Below are positions 46,813 to 58,354 of a stretch of 64,000 nt of DNA, piece after piece. Each line of letters begins with the position of its first letter. The stretch's first letter is position 1. The notes below the pieces were generated by a model, which saw nothing but the letters and a program-made list of their open reading frames with translations, did not search any database and was not told the origin of the DNA. The DNA is from Baylisascaris procyonis (Eukaryota; Nematoda; Chromadorea; Rhabditida; Ascarididae). The position numbers and the translations under genes are program-made. The stretch lies in assembly GCA_037389465.1 (NCBI GenBank), contig JAZARR010000123.1, positions 690,501 to 754,500 on the forward strand, read 5' to 3'.

Positions 46813-47697
46813 GTAACATAGAAGGAGCACTGAAGAACAGCCCCGCTCTTTCCCGTGGATTGGTGAGAAAATTTTTTTGAAGAAATTTTTAAGCACAATT
46901 TTATTTTTTTTCATTTTCCAAAATTTGCGTTTTGTCCTTTCTCCTGCTTATGCTATCATAAAGCATAATTTTTGAGGACGATCCTTTAAATTAATAGAAT
47001 CGAAGCACTTGCCTATCTTTGGGATGGACTATGGAATCTGGAATACCGTTCTCTCCTTCATCCTTCCTCGAACGATTTTGATTGCGGATAAAATATTTCA
47101 AAGCTTAAGCACATTTTTCAAAAGAAAAAAAAAAATTCCTCGTTTGAGTAGAAGAATGTGGAATTTAAGTTTTATTTCATGTTGCAGTAGATAAGCTTTG
47201 TTTATTCTTCCTTTCGAAAACTCTCATTTCATTTAGAAACTTTCCAATGAGACAATCGATGAAACGTTTTTAATTACGGCTATTTTTTAATATCTCATTT
47301 ATTTGTAAATATTATTGGTGAAATTGAATAGCGATACTTATTTTAATATAGAGATAATTTGCTTCATAATTAACATTGAAATAACTTACTTCCATAATAA
47401 TATAATTATATTTAAAAGTAGTATCTATTAAGTTAAATAGAGTTGAAATTTATTGATTTGTAACTATTTCGATGAAATAAAAAGATATGATTTGAATAAA
47501 TTAGAATTTTCTCTTTATTAGCTTATTTATAGATGTTTCCAATTTTCCATAGAGGAAATATATTTAGCAGATATATAGCGAGTGGAGAAGTTCAAATCTA
47601 TTAAAATTCCTTTGAGTATATTCAACGCTAGTGAAAATTTACAAAAAAATTTTTTGCTTTATTTGCATATTCCAATCGGCAATCCAAAAAATTTAAC

Positions 47698-47721
47698 AAA
47701 AAAAAAAAAAAAAAAAAAAAA
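47698..47721. repeat. Poly(A) run
   Basis: More than twenty consecutive A. It could be the tail of a retroposed fragment, but no body or target-site duplication is visible. Confidence 0.85.
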
Positions 47722-48189
47722 ATTCGACACCTAAAAATTAATTCAGTGGATAAGTACGATTGAAGTTAAAATTTTTGAATAAAGAATATATCATGAATTG
47801 ATAAATACAATGGGAGTTATGTTGAGAAAAAAATCAAAACGTTATGTGGAAAGATTTAAGGTGAGTTTAATAACAATTAAATTATAAAAACCTTTATAAC
47901 TTATAACCAAAATCAGCAATATTCTCAGAAACCGCCATCTCGTTTTTACTTTTCTCTAAGTTTGTCATCGATACGACATTGCCACTGTCACCATTAAGCA
48001 ATCTAACTAGGAAAATATATTGCACCTATAAAACTTGAGTCTATAAATTACCGTATTCGAATACACAGAAAAAACACTTCAAAAGCGCATCGTTCAACCA
48101 ACAGGAAATAATGCTTGGCCGTCAAGAGAAACTTATGGGATCTTCGAAATGAAAACGCGAAAAAAATTCTAACAATAGTGGAAAAGTTC

Positions 48190-48192
<3 letters not shown>

Positions 48193-48247
<55 letters not shown>
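48193..48247. repeat. (TA)n microsatellite, about 55 bp
   Basis: Perfect TA array in non-coding DNA. Confidence 0.96.
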
Positions 48248-48251
<4 letters not shown>

Positions 48252-50777
48252 TGGCACATCCTTTACATAAACCTAAACCTTTACTAATTAATCGACTCGT
48301 TGCTTTAATAGCTGACATAAACAATTCTGAGAGCAATTTCAGTTTCTAACCAACCTTTGAGCTAGAATAGACGAAGACTATTCGTAGAAGTGTAGTAAAA
48401 CTTAACTAATTAAGCACGATCTAAAAAAAATAGCATAATATTATAATTTGCATAATTTGCTTTCTTCTGTTTCACCATGTCACCCGATTCGGTTAATCTA
48501 TTCAAACATTTTAAACTTTTTAAGAACTTTTTCTAGTTGCTGCTCCATAATCTTTGTGTAAAGAAAGAAAATTTATTCATATGAAAAATTAAAAATTTTA
48601 TTAATTTTAGTGTTGGTTGATTTCTCGAGATCAACCAGAAAACTCAGTAATAAGGCTTTATTCACATCAGATGGTATCGAATCTTTGCACCTAAAACGCA
48701 CCCTCAAAAGCAATTTCCTGGCTATTTAGCACAGCTTTTCTATATTATTCTATATTACCTCTTCTACAAACCTCTCCAACCATCTTTTAATTGTGCCTCC
48801 ACCCTAGCTTTGCAAATGAAATCACCTGTCACTTGAACGAAGAGTTACCATAAGTTTCCCGAAATAATCCTTAAAGATGTGACAATTTCAAAGTTTAATA
48901 TTGGTCACATTCCACTAAAAATTCCATGTCCTATAGAAAGATTTTGGTGCATTTTAAATTAGTTTCCTCGAAATGCTGTCAATAAAATTGTGACGAAATG
49001 TTGCCCAGGATATAACTGCCTAAGATATCATTCCTTGAAATAACGACAATGAAATATTTCCCATGAAAATGTCACATTCAATATCAATGTTCTACTCATC
49101 CGATTTTTAAAAGTTCCGTCGATTAGATTTTGCAGCGCAAAAAATTCGTTCTGATATATTAATGGATTTGATGGCTTACTATTTTTCTTAGCGATTAGAA
49201 TTTCTGGTAAATGGATGGGTAGAAGCAAATGGATAGTTCTGCGGTGTTATCAGGCTTAATATAGAAGGTGAGTTGCGGGGTTGTTGGGAAGATGGGGATT
49301 AAGTTTGAGGTAATGGGGCTATACATTGTATTGTGGAGACAAATGTGAGATAGTGAGTGAGTTATGGAATTAAATTTAAGGCAACAAATAGTATTTTCCT
49401 GAAACAAGGTAGAACTTGAACAGAGTACAGAAGTTTCTAGGATACTAATGCCCGATAAACTTAGTATCACTTGATGATCCACGGAAAATTCTCTCAGTTG
49501 TCGAGAAATGCACTTATTTAGAGCGTGGATTCCAACTTATTTTGAAATCTGGCCGATAATACCGGAACTCTCATTGAGAAATTATCATGTTTCATTTTCA
49601 ATGTTGCATAAATTAAAGTTTTCGTTGAAATAATAATATTTCTAGCATGAAAAGCAAATAAGAAAATGTATATTTGTAAAGTTTCTGGATTTTTCCCCAG
49701 GGAATATTTATTTGAGAGTGACATCAGAATGCAGTCGTGATGTAAGATTTATTTATGGCCAAAAGAGAATTGAATAGCTTTTATAAGAAATATTTATCAA
49801 TTTTATTATAATTGCATCCGTTAGAATAAAAAAAAAATATTGACTTCTGAAGGATAGTTCGTTCAATTAGTCCACTCTTGTGAAATCTTTATTTCTCTAT
49901 GAGAGAATAAAGAACACTCAAAAATATAAAAGCAAACAAAAGAGTTGCGTCACGATGATCGAAAAGTTCGTGTCAGTTGAATGCACTCATAGATTTTCTT
50001 GAGGTCTAAAATGTTTTAGGCGACTAGTGAACAGCACTGAGACGACATCAAAAGGAAGTTAATTCCCCACTCTGACGACTCAAAAAGGAGAGGGGTTCTG
50101 AGTTGGATTAAAGGTTGAGAATCACAGAAACGGTGAAAACTATGAGCTCACAATAAATTGTATTGATCGGGAGCAACGATCATTGAATCATACGCAGTAT
50201 CAGAGTACCAGTTTTATAACAGTATGAAATCTAAGTGAAGATGGCGTTGTTCAAATGATTTTGATTAAAAATGCGCAGATGAGTTTCATAGGTTGGAGTG
50301 TATGAAATCGAAAAATCCCTTCGAAAAGCTAACCTCATGAAATATTTTTAAATTTCTCTATTCCCGATTTCAAAAACGCTGACTAAATTGCACGATCGTT
50401 TATTGGAGATTTGGGATCACTTTTACCGTTTTTGATCTATGGATCATATTTCCCTCATAAAACTTTCAAAAACATTGAAATCATTCATATAAAACTGAAT
50501 TTATATTTTGCTGCCTTAAACTTCTCATCTGTCACTGACTCATAATGATTCTGCTAATGTAAAGATCCCACATCTCGGACAGTATTCGCATAAGGAAGCA
50601 AAACGTTGAAGATTCTATTTTTACTTACCTGTTAGGTGTTAGAGCATTGATCTAGGCACTCACACTAGATCTAAAATCTAGAGTTGGAACACTAATTGAC
50701 TTTTAAACCTTCAAATCATTAGCAAAAAAAAAACTTGCATGTACTGTAATGTCATTATATTGCTACCTGTAATGTCA

Positions 50778-51585
50778 CTATATCCGCAAAGAATAGCGTG
50801 AGGCCCAATTCGCTAACCTGAGGAACCTACTTGCAAAAAATAGCTCCACTTCGTTACCAATAAACGCTGAGGACGATCTTTTTGTGGTCAAGATTTGGTT
50901 TTCGAAAGAGCCCGCGAAAATGGTACGAGGCGAGATGAAAGATTGAAACGCGGAATATTTGGTGTTAGTGAAGGATGTGTTTTGCCGAAGGGATCGGAGT
51001 TGCATGATGTGCTCGAAAAGTGAACAGGGCAATAGTTTTAAGAGATCATTTTGAAACTAGTTTTGAATCAGAGTTCAATACTGCCCGAGCAGTAGACGTT
51101 GCCTCAAAAACTACTATAGAACAGCTTAGTGTTGTAAAATCGCATGCGAAAATCTACAAAAGTCGCATGAGATTTTCGTTTCGTTCCAAGCAAATGCGCG
51201 CTTACATATGAGGATTTTCGTGTCTGCCGGAGGTGGTCAAGTTCCACGATTCGAAGAATCGCCGACAATTCACGCGCAGGATAATTAGAGGAGGAAAAGG
51301 TATGCCACTGAATTTCGAACAAGCCATCCCAAATAGTGGTACGATATGCACAAGGATAGATCAAAAGAATTGTCTCACCTCAACAAAGTCTCTGAAACAC
51401 CAACAAGCGCGAAAATGGTCTATGAGGCGATTTCGCAATAATCGTACATTTTCGCAGTAACGTAGCAGGGTGTTGCTGCAGCGCCTATTTTTGTATGTGC
51501 TTGGGGGTATTGAAGGTGTTTTAGTCTTCTCGAGGTCATCTAGATGGTGGATGTGATGCGAGCTCGAGTTCCCTCTAGCAGGCAT
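50778..51585 (-). CDS. Candidate minus-strand three-exon gene head-to-head with the Schlafen gene
   Basis: Minus-strand exons 51379-51585, 51206-51307 and 50831-51011 link in phase 0 with good sites: donors GAG/GTGAGA and TAT/GTAAGC, acceptors AAATTCAG and CACTTTTCGAG. The first begins with ATG (MPARGNSSSHHIHHLDDLEK), the second reads ARELSAILRIVELDHLRQTR, the third FISPRTIFAGSFENQILTTK. It either ends by reading through to a stop at 50778 (about 180 residues) or splices on from GCAA/GTAGGT at 50830. I do not recognise the protein; it is basic, without membrane segments or a clear domain. Caution: the plus strand is also fairly open here (51020-51460 in one frame with a single stop at 51209), so the coding strand is not certain. 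If real, its ATG lies about 130 bp from the Schlafen ATG, implying a shared promoter. Confidence 0.38.
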
Positions 51586-51713
51586 TTTTTTATTTATGTT
51601 CTATTCAGTTGCGTTTTTTGAATTTTTAGTAAAAAGGCAACTTCCGCTATATTTCGCAACAATTTTGGGAGTTCTATTTCAATGAAGTAATTGAATTTTG
51701 TGATGTATTTTAG
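51586..51713. promoter_or_regulatory. Possible bidirectional promoter between two start codons
   Basis: This 128-bp stretch separates the ATG of the candidate minus-strand gene from the first ATG of the Schlafen gene. It is AT-rich and ends with the TGTATTTTAG acceptor at 51713. No TATA box or other factor site stands out. The call depends on the minus-strand gene being real. Confidence 0.25.
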
Positions 51714-52131
51714 ATGTTATCCAAAATGACGCTCTCAGTGGGAAATGAAGTGAAATTTGTGGAAGATAGAACGCATGAATTTCGTATGCACACTAAGGTA
51801 TGCCTCGAAGAAATTCCATCGAAGGATTCAAAGATTCTCGACGGAAGAGTTATTCGCTCTAGGCAACCACTTTCTAAGTAAATTGGCTAAGTTGCAACTT
51901 CGTCTTCCTCTTCATTTCTTGTTTATTTCAAGCAGATTGTAGATCCACAGTCGTATTGCTTGCATCTGAAATCTTTTTCCAGTCGATGTCTTTGATGCAT
52001 CCATTTCTTCAGTTTCTAATTTATAGCTGAGTCGTTTCGATCTTCACACTATTGCTGCTGCTCTTTATTAAATGTCTATTCATTTAAATTATAGCTTCGC
52101 AAACGTTTTGCTCCATCTTGCTGTTCATGAT

Positions 52132-52204
<73 letters not shown>

Positions 52205-54859
52205 CCACCTCGGGGCGTTAAAATGAATAAATAAACCTTGAATGGGCTTATTCATATAAAGGTGAAAATTTTATAATTTCAACCGAATTTTGCTCCGAGC
52301 AAGTGGTAAAGGAACGATTTTGTTTTGTAGGACATTTGCATAGGCGATCGAATCGATTAAAATAGATTGCCATTATTTTTCATATTTTACTTTTCTAGTT
52401 GATAATTTATGGTGATGATTGATGAAATTAGGGGAATGAAATATCACAGATCTTGTGATGTAGTTCTTTGCTAATAGTGCATTGCAAATTTTTGATATTC
52501 TTCTAATTTACAGCTAGATTGAAGTGACTTTAGTACGTGGATTTCGCTAATTGACAGCCGGATTGCATGATCACTATTTCGATAAAGAACTAAAGAGGTA
52601 GATAGATGAACGGTGACCGGTGGTCATTAGATACATCCAAAATAATAATGCAAATAATTATTATTAGTAGTAATAGAAGTAATGGCTACTTAATAGTAAT
52701 TACAATAGCGTTGTTACTAACACTAATTAAAAACAATAACGATTTCTTTATTTATATCTCGGTAGTCGGCAAGTTTGCTACTATATCTAGCACTTGCAGG
52801 GTAGAGGATTTTGTAGTGGTCAGTCATTGGCTATTCATGAACCTCCGTTATTGCTGAAATATTTTAAAATTGACCACTCTTCTCCATGATAGATGATGAG
52901 ACTTTTAGAAATGCTTATTATTATTACAGTACTCTCATTTATTGTGTTGATTTCACTTCTTTTCTTGATTCTCTTATAGGACGATAAATGCTTTTCTCAA
53001 TACTTCCGGTGGCCGAATCTATTGTGGAATCGATGATAACGGATATCTTCGAGGACTTAATTTAGGTCTAAAAGAGGTGAATTCTAATGTCATTATCGAA
53101 ATAATTCCTTTATATTTATCATTGATCTTTCTATAAATAAGTGCTAATGAGCAATCGATATTCGGCTACTCACCTCAAATGTTATCTGATTACAACGAAA
53201 ATTTTATGCATAACAAGTCGAATTTCAATTCTGCTATTAATTAAAAGATGAAAATAAAAGAACTCCTTTTATATTTCTCCTTCCCCATCCATATGAAAAG
53301 TTGAAAAGATGTGAGAAGGAAATTTCTTCTTTTTTTTGCTAAATCCATATAGAGTGGATATATGTTCCTAGGATATACTTAAGAATAAATCAGTTTTTTT
53401 TTTTTTGTTAGACATACTATTCTTGAACTGGTATCAGCTGAAGTTTTGTTGTCCATCCCCCCTCTTCATTCCTCCCCCCCCCCCCTCCTCTTCCCCTTAT
53501 TCTTATCTAACTGCCCTTATGAAAATACAGCTCCATAGGCCGCTGACATTTATCCTTATAATGTTGAACTAGCCTCATTGAAGTTTTCTGTTGAACTCAC
53601 CTATTTAGCTATTGTTTAAATTCGGTCATCTCCCAATTATTCATCGATATCATCGAGTGAAATGCTACCTGAAATATAATGAGTTAAAAAATTTTCAACT
53701 TTTTATAATGGCTTCAGGATGCATAGTTATTTATGTTTTTACTTTCTTTAATTGTTTATTTTTTTAGCGCGACCATTTCCTGTTGAGTTTGAGGGATACA
53801 CTTTATCGATTCACACCGCATGTGCCTGCAGGACTGGTCAATGTTGCGTAAGTTGATTTCCCTCGAAATCTTTAAAGCGAAATATTGAGAAAATTATAAA
53901 ATTTCGAAGCCAAAACAATTCTTCTTCGAGTAGGGTCGATTTGTTTTCATCTCTTCTATTTTCACTTTTTTAAATCCTTTGATAGGGCTATAATTTGGTA
54001 AAATTAACTAACGTTATGAAAGCCTTTTCCCCTATTTTTGTCGAAATAGCTCTCAAGAATGTTTTGAAATTTTTTTTTTTTTGGGGGGGGGCAGGGGGAG
54101 AGAAGGAGTTAGGGATGCGCTTAGAAGGTATGTAAAAGTGAATATAACATAATAGTGAGATGAGATTAGTGGATGGCATGTTGCTTACAGAGATAAAACG
54201 GGTGGAACCACGTCAAACACGAGGTTTAAGCGCGATTTAGGCATGCAGATTGGTATTGCGTGAGGATGGTTGTGTGTGTGTGGGGGGGGGGGGGGGAGAG
54301 GGAGACTTGTTTAATTAAATGCTCATTGTTTGTGTGTGACTATCAAAGCAGTTTTTTGCCAATAAAAATTTTTATTTGTAAATTGATAATATAAAATTGC
54401 ATTTATCTGTAAAAAATATATTTTAGATTCGTTCCGTTGCTAAGAAATGGTGATGGGGAAAGTGAAAAAAATGCTTCTCTATTGAAAAATTTCAAGAGAA
54501 AGGTTCGTTGCTGTTTATAAATTTCTATTAGTAAAAACTTTTTCCTAAATTTTTTGAGTATTTTCTCAGGTGAAAGTTTATGTTTTTCCATTAGCGTTCA
54601 GCTGTATATTGTAATGAGGATCCTAAACTCTTGTTTATTTAATAATGAACTATGATCACACTTGAGCTATAATCTAATTACTCTAATTCAGGAGAGTCAT
54701 ATTCTTCGCTATCATTCATGTCCGACGTGTCATCGCGATACTCGCTCAAACGGCAACAAAATTTTGATTGTTATTGAAGTTCGTAAGCCGCAAGATGGAA
54801 CTATTTTTCAAAACGAAGAAGGTCTCGCCTACACACGAAGGCAAGTTTCTATTAAATAA
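51714..54859 (+). CDS. Schlafen-type AlbA_2 domain protein, five exons
   Basis: Exons 51714-51877, 52980-53076, 53768-53847, 54427-54502 and 54692-54859 join in phase to about 194 residues, nearly all one Schlafen/AlbA_2 domain. Visible signatures: E17-x4-E22 in FVEDRTHEFR, then SKTINAFLNTSGGRIYCG (about residues 54-71), IDDNGYLRG with D73/D74, RFTPHVPAGLVNVAFVPL, and the closing strand ILIVIEVRKPQDG before EEGLAYTRR. The two glutamates and the aspartate match the three-carboxylate nuclease site of Schlafens, so the protein looks competent for catalysis. A CPTC pair in exon 5 may bind metal. ATG codons at 51714 and 51726 are in frame; the first sits directly after GTATTTTAG, as in trans-splicing. 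The stop at 54857 leaves RRQVSIK as the C-terminus, but a GC-AG donor at 54841 could extend it. Members in C. elegans include the PUCH piRNA-processing subunits; whether this is one of them is inference. Confidence 0.85.
52134..52202. repeat. (TA)n microsatellite in intron 1 of the Schlafen gene
   Basis: Perfect TA array about 255 bp after the exon-1 donor. Confidence 0.96.
54263..54305. repeat. (TG)n followed by a G run, intron 3 of the Schlafen gene
   Basis: A short TG array passes into about 14 G and GAGAGGGAGA. Similar homopolymer G or C runs occur at 15228-15241, 16305-16318, 53476-53487 and 54081-54089. Confidence 0.85.
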
Positions 54860-55302
54860 TGCAGATGAGACCCGGAGGGCTTTATTTTCTCGTTGACCAC
54901 ACCGTCGAAGGTTTCAGGCTCTTTGAAGGGCATGACGTCATTTAAAATGCAAATGGGTTTTTATTGTAGTTTTTGTAAATTGTTAAAAATAAATAAAAAA
55001 ATTGTTCCGTCGGTCAGCATTACAAAATCTCATATTCTTTTAATCTTTTAGGTGTGTTTCTCACCTTGTTAAGTTTAAAGTTGCAAAAATTCAGTTGCTT
55101 TAATCTCTGATATGTTCAAAAATGTTTCAACTTTTTCAATTTTTTGTTCCCAACTTTTTCACTGTCGATTTATTACGATCTCTAGTTTTCATTGGCTTCT
55201 GGCATGAATGTTGATTTATTTTCTTTTTTTTTTGAAATTTATTTTCTTAGAACAGCAATATTTTAAAGTAGAATTCATCAGTAAAAATTTCTATAGAATA
55301 TT

Positions 55303-55383
55303 TCAATGCATCGGTTGGTCTAGCAGTTGAGTGGACGACATTTCGATGAGTTGTGCATTTACCGGTTGGCCTACGGATGCATA
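55303..55383. repeat. Inverted repeat, about 15-bp arms
   Basis: ATGCATCGGTTGGTC and, about 50 bp on, GGCCTACGGATGCAT pair at 12 of 15 positions. The enclosed sequence is faintly tRNA-like, but no tRNA fold can be completed. Confidence 0.45.
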
Positions 55384-56127
55384 GGCAGGTGAACCGCACA
55401 ACGCTAATTATTATTGCTTGAATTACTTATAGGCACTGTTCGAATAGATGCTGGAACATCGAGAATATTCGCGTGCATCTGAAGCGCAAAAATGCAATTG
55501 CAGTGAGAAAGTAATTTGCACCTAAGTTTTTATATATTTTATATGTCCGGTGTTTAAATTAGAGGAGTAAATAGATATGTTTTATTAATGATTAAGTTTC
55601 ATAATTGAACTAACAATCTGTACGAATTATTTTCTTTTTCATCGCTGAAAGCAATTTATAGCAATCTAATGTCATTGATATCAAAGAGATCTTTGGTCTA
55701 ATAATATGCTAATTTCGAATTGTTATGTTAATATAAATTTTTTACCCTCAATTTATAACTTTCGAGTCATCGATTAACTTTTATAGTCGGTAAATTTTTA
55801 TAGAAGATGGCTACCGCAGAAAAAATTTCAAAAAATTCATGGAAATGATCTTTTCTTGTGCTAATTTTATAGGAAATGAAAACATCAGCAGTCGTGATTT
55901 ATTCTAGAGAGTAACCCAATATGCATGAAGTAACTTTTATTGGCTATCTATTGATCGGTCATTGTTGATCATTCCGATGCCTTACTAGTAGGATGGTAGA
56001 AGAGGTGTTATTCTTTTATAGAGTTTGGAAATAGGCGCATATTCGATCTCTCAGCATGAAAAGGCCTATATACTCAAGCTAGATGGAAGGACGTTCACGT
56101 ATGTTTGTGGTAGGGGACTTAAACAGA

Positions 56128-56176
56128 GGCACGATTGGTTTAGTATGCTTTATACTGAGGCTCAATCCATCGTGCC
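56128..56176 (+). repeat. 49-base hairpin
   Basis: GGCACGAT and ATCGTGCC form the outer stem, TAGTAT and ATACTG the inner one, with an uneven internal bulge. It is rather short for a nematode microRNA precursor. Confidence 0.4.
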
Positions 56177-56416
56177 ATAGTGACCGTAAAATATTTTCTC
56201 GCTCACTAAAATTGCCGCAGATCACCGTAGGGAAAATGCGAATACTGTTGAGCCCAGGGTTTCTAAACAAAGAAATACGATAGGCCTATTTCGACCGTAT
56301 CACCGTCGAACATTTTCATGCTATATTAAGGAGTTCGAAATAATATTCTCATTCATGGGAAAGTAGTTGTGCGATACGGTCCTAATCATGCCTTGCAGAA
56401 ATTATATCTCCACTCC

Positions 56417-56494
56417 TAATGCACAAATCCTTCCTTACCTGTCCTAATCGTACCTTCCAGGTGGGATCGCAGACGTAAGGTTTTTTCCTTCATT
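56417..56494. repeat. First copy of a 79-bp direct repeat
   Basis: It starts TAATGCACAAATCCTTCCTT and matches 56736-56814 at about 90 per cent. It contains TCGTACCTTCCAG/GTGGGATCGCAGAC/GTAAGG, which looks like a tiny exon with both splice sites. Confidence 0.9.
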
Positions 56495-56735
56495 AGAAGT
56501 GGGGAAATTTTCAGATATTATACTGTAAAATAAACAAAGTTTGGTTCCATTAGAATAGTTCAGGTACCGCATAGATTGCAGATAGATCATTTCAGGGAAG
56601 AAGAACGCATGAAAAGCGTTTGGGGATTCATCGAGGTATATTTTCTTGAAATAATCGGTCGCATGTGTCAATTATGGCAGTGAGAGAAAATTTTTTTCAT
56701 TGTTGTTGAGGTGTCATAGTTCATTTGAAATTCAT

Positions 56736-56814
56736 TAATGCACAAATCCTTCCTCACCTGTCCTAATCGTACCTTCCAGGTGGAATCGCAGACATTAGAT
56801 TTTTTTCCTTCATT
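56736..56814. repeat. Second copy of the 79-bp direct repeat
   Basis: It lies 319 bp after the first copy. The acceptor-like CCTTCCAG is kept, but the GTAAGG donor has become ATTAGA. Confidence 0.9.
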
Positions 56815-57143
56815 CCTGACCAAAACTCACTTACTTACTCATCAAATCCTCAACGATACTCTCTTTTACCCTTCTATATCTTATTCTCTCTTCCGTTTTT
56901 TTTTATTACTGCTTTTGGATGGAGGTAATTTATTTTGCACAAAGTATTTCCCCTAAAATTGTGAAATTTATATCCAATAAAGTTCCGTTGAGGATTTTTG
57001 CATATATTAAATTTTTCTATTGACTGCAATTAAAGGTATATTAGAATTGATGAAATATTTTATAATCCTACGCGAAAAAAATAATAAAACAACGCGGGAA
57101 GTATTACTCTTACAATGAAATTTTATAGAATTTCTTAATATAC

Positions 57144-57163
57144 GTTGTTGTTGTTGTTGTTGA
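57144..57163. repeat. (GTT)n trinucleotide run
   Basis: About six GTT units, non-coding. The related run at 57478-57497 falls in the Gln stretch of the small minus-strand gene. Confidence 0.85.
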
Positions 57164-57452
57164 AAAGAGAATATATGGTAGTAAATTGAATGCTGTCATC
57201 GTTATATGCAAATATCACTCTCAAAGTTCAATATCTCATAATGCTCCATCGTTTAACTTCGATTATTCGAGAATAATTTTATTTGATTCAGGAATAGGGA
57301 GTAATTTCATCGAAATTGTTTTTTTTTTAGTTCAATTTTATATGAATCTTGGTTGTATCTGAGGGAAAGGGAGGGAGAGGGATTAATTTTTGAGGTTATA
57401 ACGGCAACTATCATGTTTTATTTTGCATTGATTCCGTTGCCTTTTTGCAATT

Positions 57453-58118
57453 TTATTCTTGCTTGAATTGTTGAGCACTTTGTTGTTGTTGCTGTTGAAA
57501 TAAATCTTTTCGATGCTCGAAATGTTCGATTGGCTCCGTACTGTATGCTGGAGCCGGTATTTTCGGTTGGCTCCATAAAGTAAGGGCTATCGTTTTCATA
57601 GTGTAATATATAAATCTATTTGTATATAAGTATTGCACTGTATGGTTACACGTAATTTATTTTGTTTTACCTTGTTTTATCTCTTTAGTTTTTATCCTTT
57701 CTTTATTCTTGCATGAATGAATAAAGATATTACCACATTTCTACTACTACTAGAACCACAAATTTAGCCAAAGCAAATAGTGTGATAGAATGGGTACATG
57801 CATAGAGTGGGTGTGGAAATTCCTTTAATACCAACGAAAGACCCAAAAATTTTGGAATGTTGAAGAAAGGCTTACTCACCCCACCTTTCTGACTCTTATT
57901 TTAGAACCTTGTAATGTTTGCTTTGAAAACATCGGAAAAACGTTTTTTTAACGCTTGGAAAAGTCGCAACATTTTTACCTTCGCTATCGGAAAAATCCCA
58001 GTCAGCTTCAATTCTCTAACCAACCCAACCGCTTTCACCGGTCACTTCCCATTTCCGTCCACTTTTTCGGGAGAGGCGTGACCTTTCCCTGATTGATATT
58101 GATAGGTCGTCATCAGAG
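57453..58118 (-). CDS. Candidate small two-exon gene, Gln-rich C-terminus
   Basis: A strong minus-strand acceptor (TTTCCATTGCAG) at 58119-58120 is followed after five bases by an ATG at 58113, the layout of a trans-spliced first exon. The first exon reads MTTYQYQSGKGHASPEKVDG and ends at 58046 with GGGAA/GTGACC. A second exon, 57453-57540, joins in phase after CAGCATACAG, reads TEPIEHFEHRKDLF, then six glutamines, SAQQFKQE and stop. AATAAA overlaps the stop codon, a plausible poly(A) signal. Joined directly the product is only 51 residues, hydrophilic and unrecognised, and further exons in the 505-bp gap are possible. The second exon is also open in another frame; I prefer the frame given because of its acidic and Gln-rich wording. 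Confidence 0.45.
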
Positions 58119-58354
58119 CTGCAATGGAAAGGCAAATTCAAAATTTTGAAGGCATAAAGCGCGGGAAATGTGCCGTTTTGATTTCAAATGTGTGAGTGTT
58201 TTGCATTTGTTCATTTCCATAATAAAATTTACAATTTTAGGAATTATTAATTGTTCAGCTGGTTTTTTCATTGTTCATTAAAAATAGTGATAGGAACACG
58301 GTAGGATTGTTTTAATCGATGTCGCTCGGATGTGTTTTTGGGGAAGTTGATAGA

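Larger units (their letters stand above)
46813..50777. other. AT-rich DNA, no supported gene
   Basis: It holds a poly(A) run and one TA array. A 95-codon minus-strand frame at 49195-49482 is pyrimidine-driven. Short protein-like patches near 47030 are open in several frames and cannot be assigned. Confidence 0.45.
54860..57452. other. Intergenic or intronic DNA after the Schlafen stop
   Basis: It contains the inverted repeat, hairpin and 79-bp repeats listed above. If the GC-AG donor at 54841 is used, a further exon could begin after CTTTTAG near 55050, but its frame soon stops. Confidence 0.4.

Noticed and set aside
55303..55383. tRNA gene
   Set aside because: The D-arm and T-arm consensus and the anticodon stem are not met; only an imperfect inverted repeat is supported.
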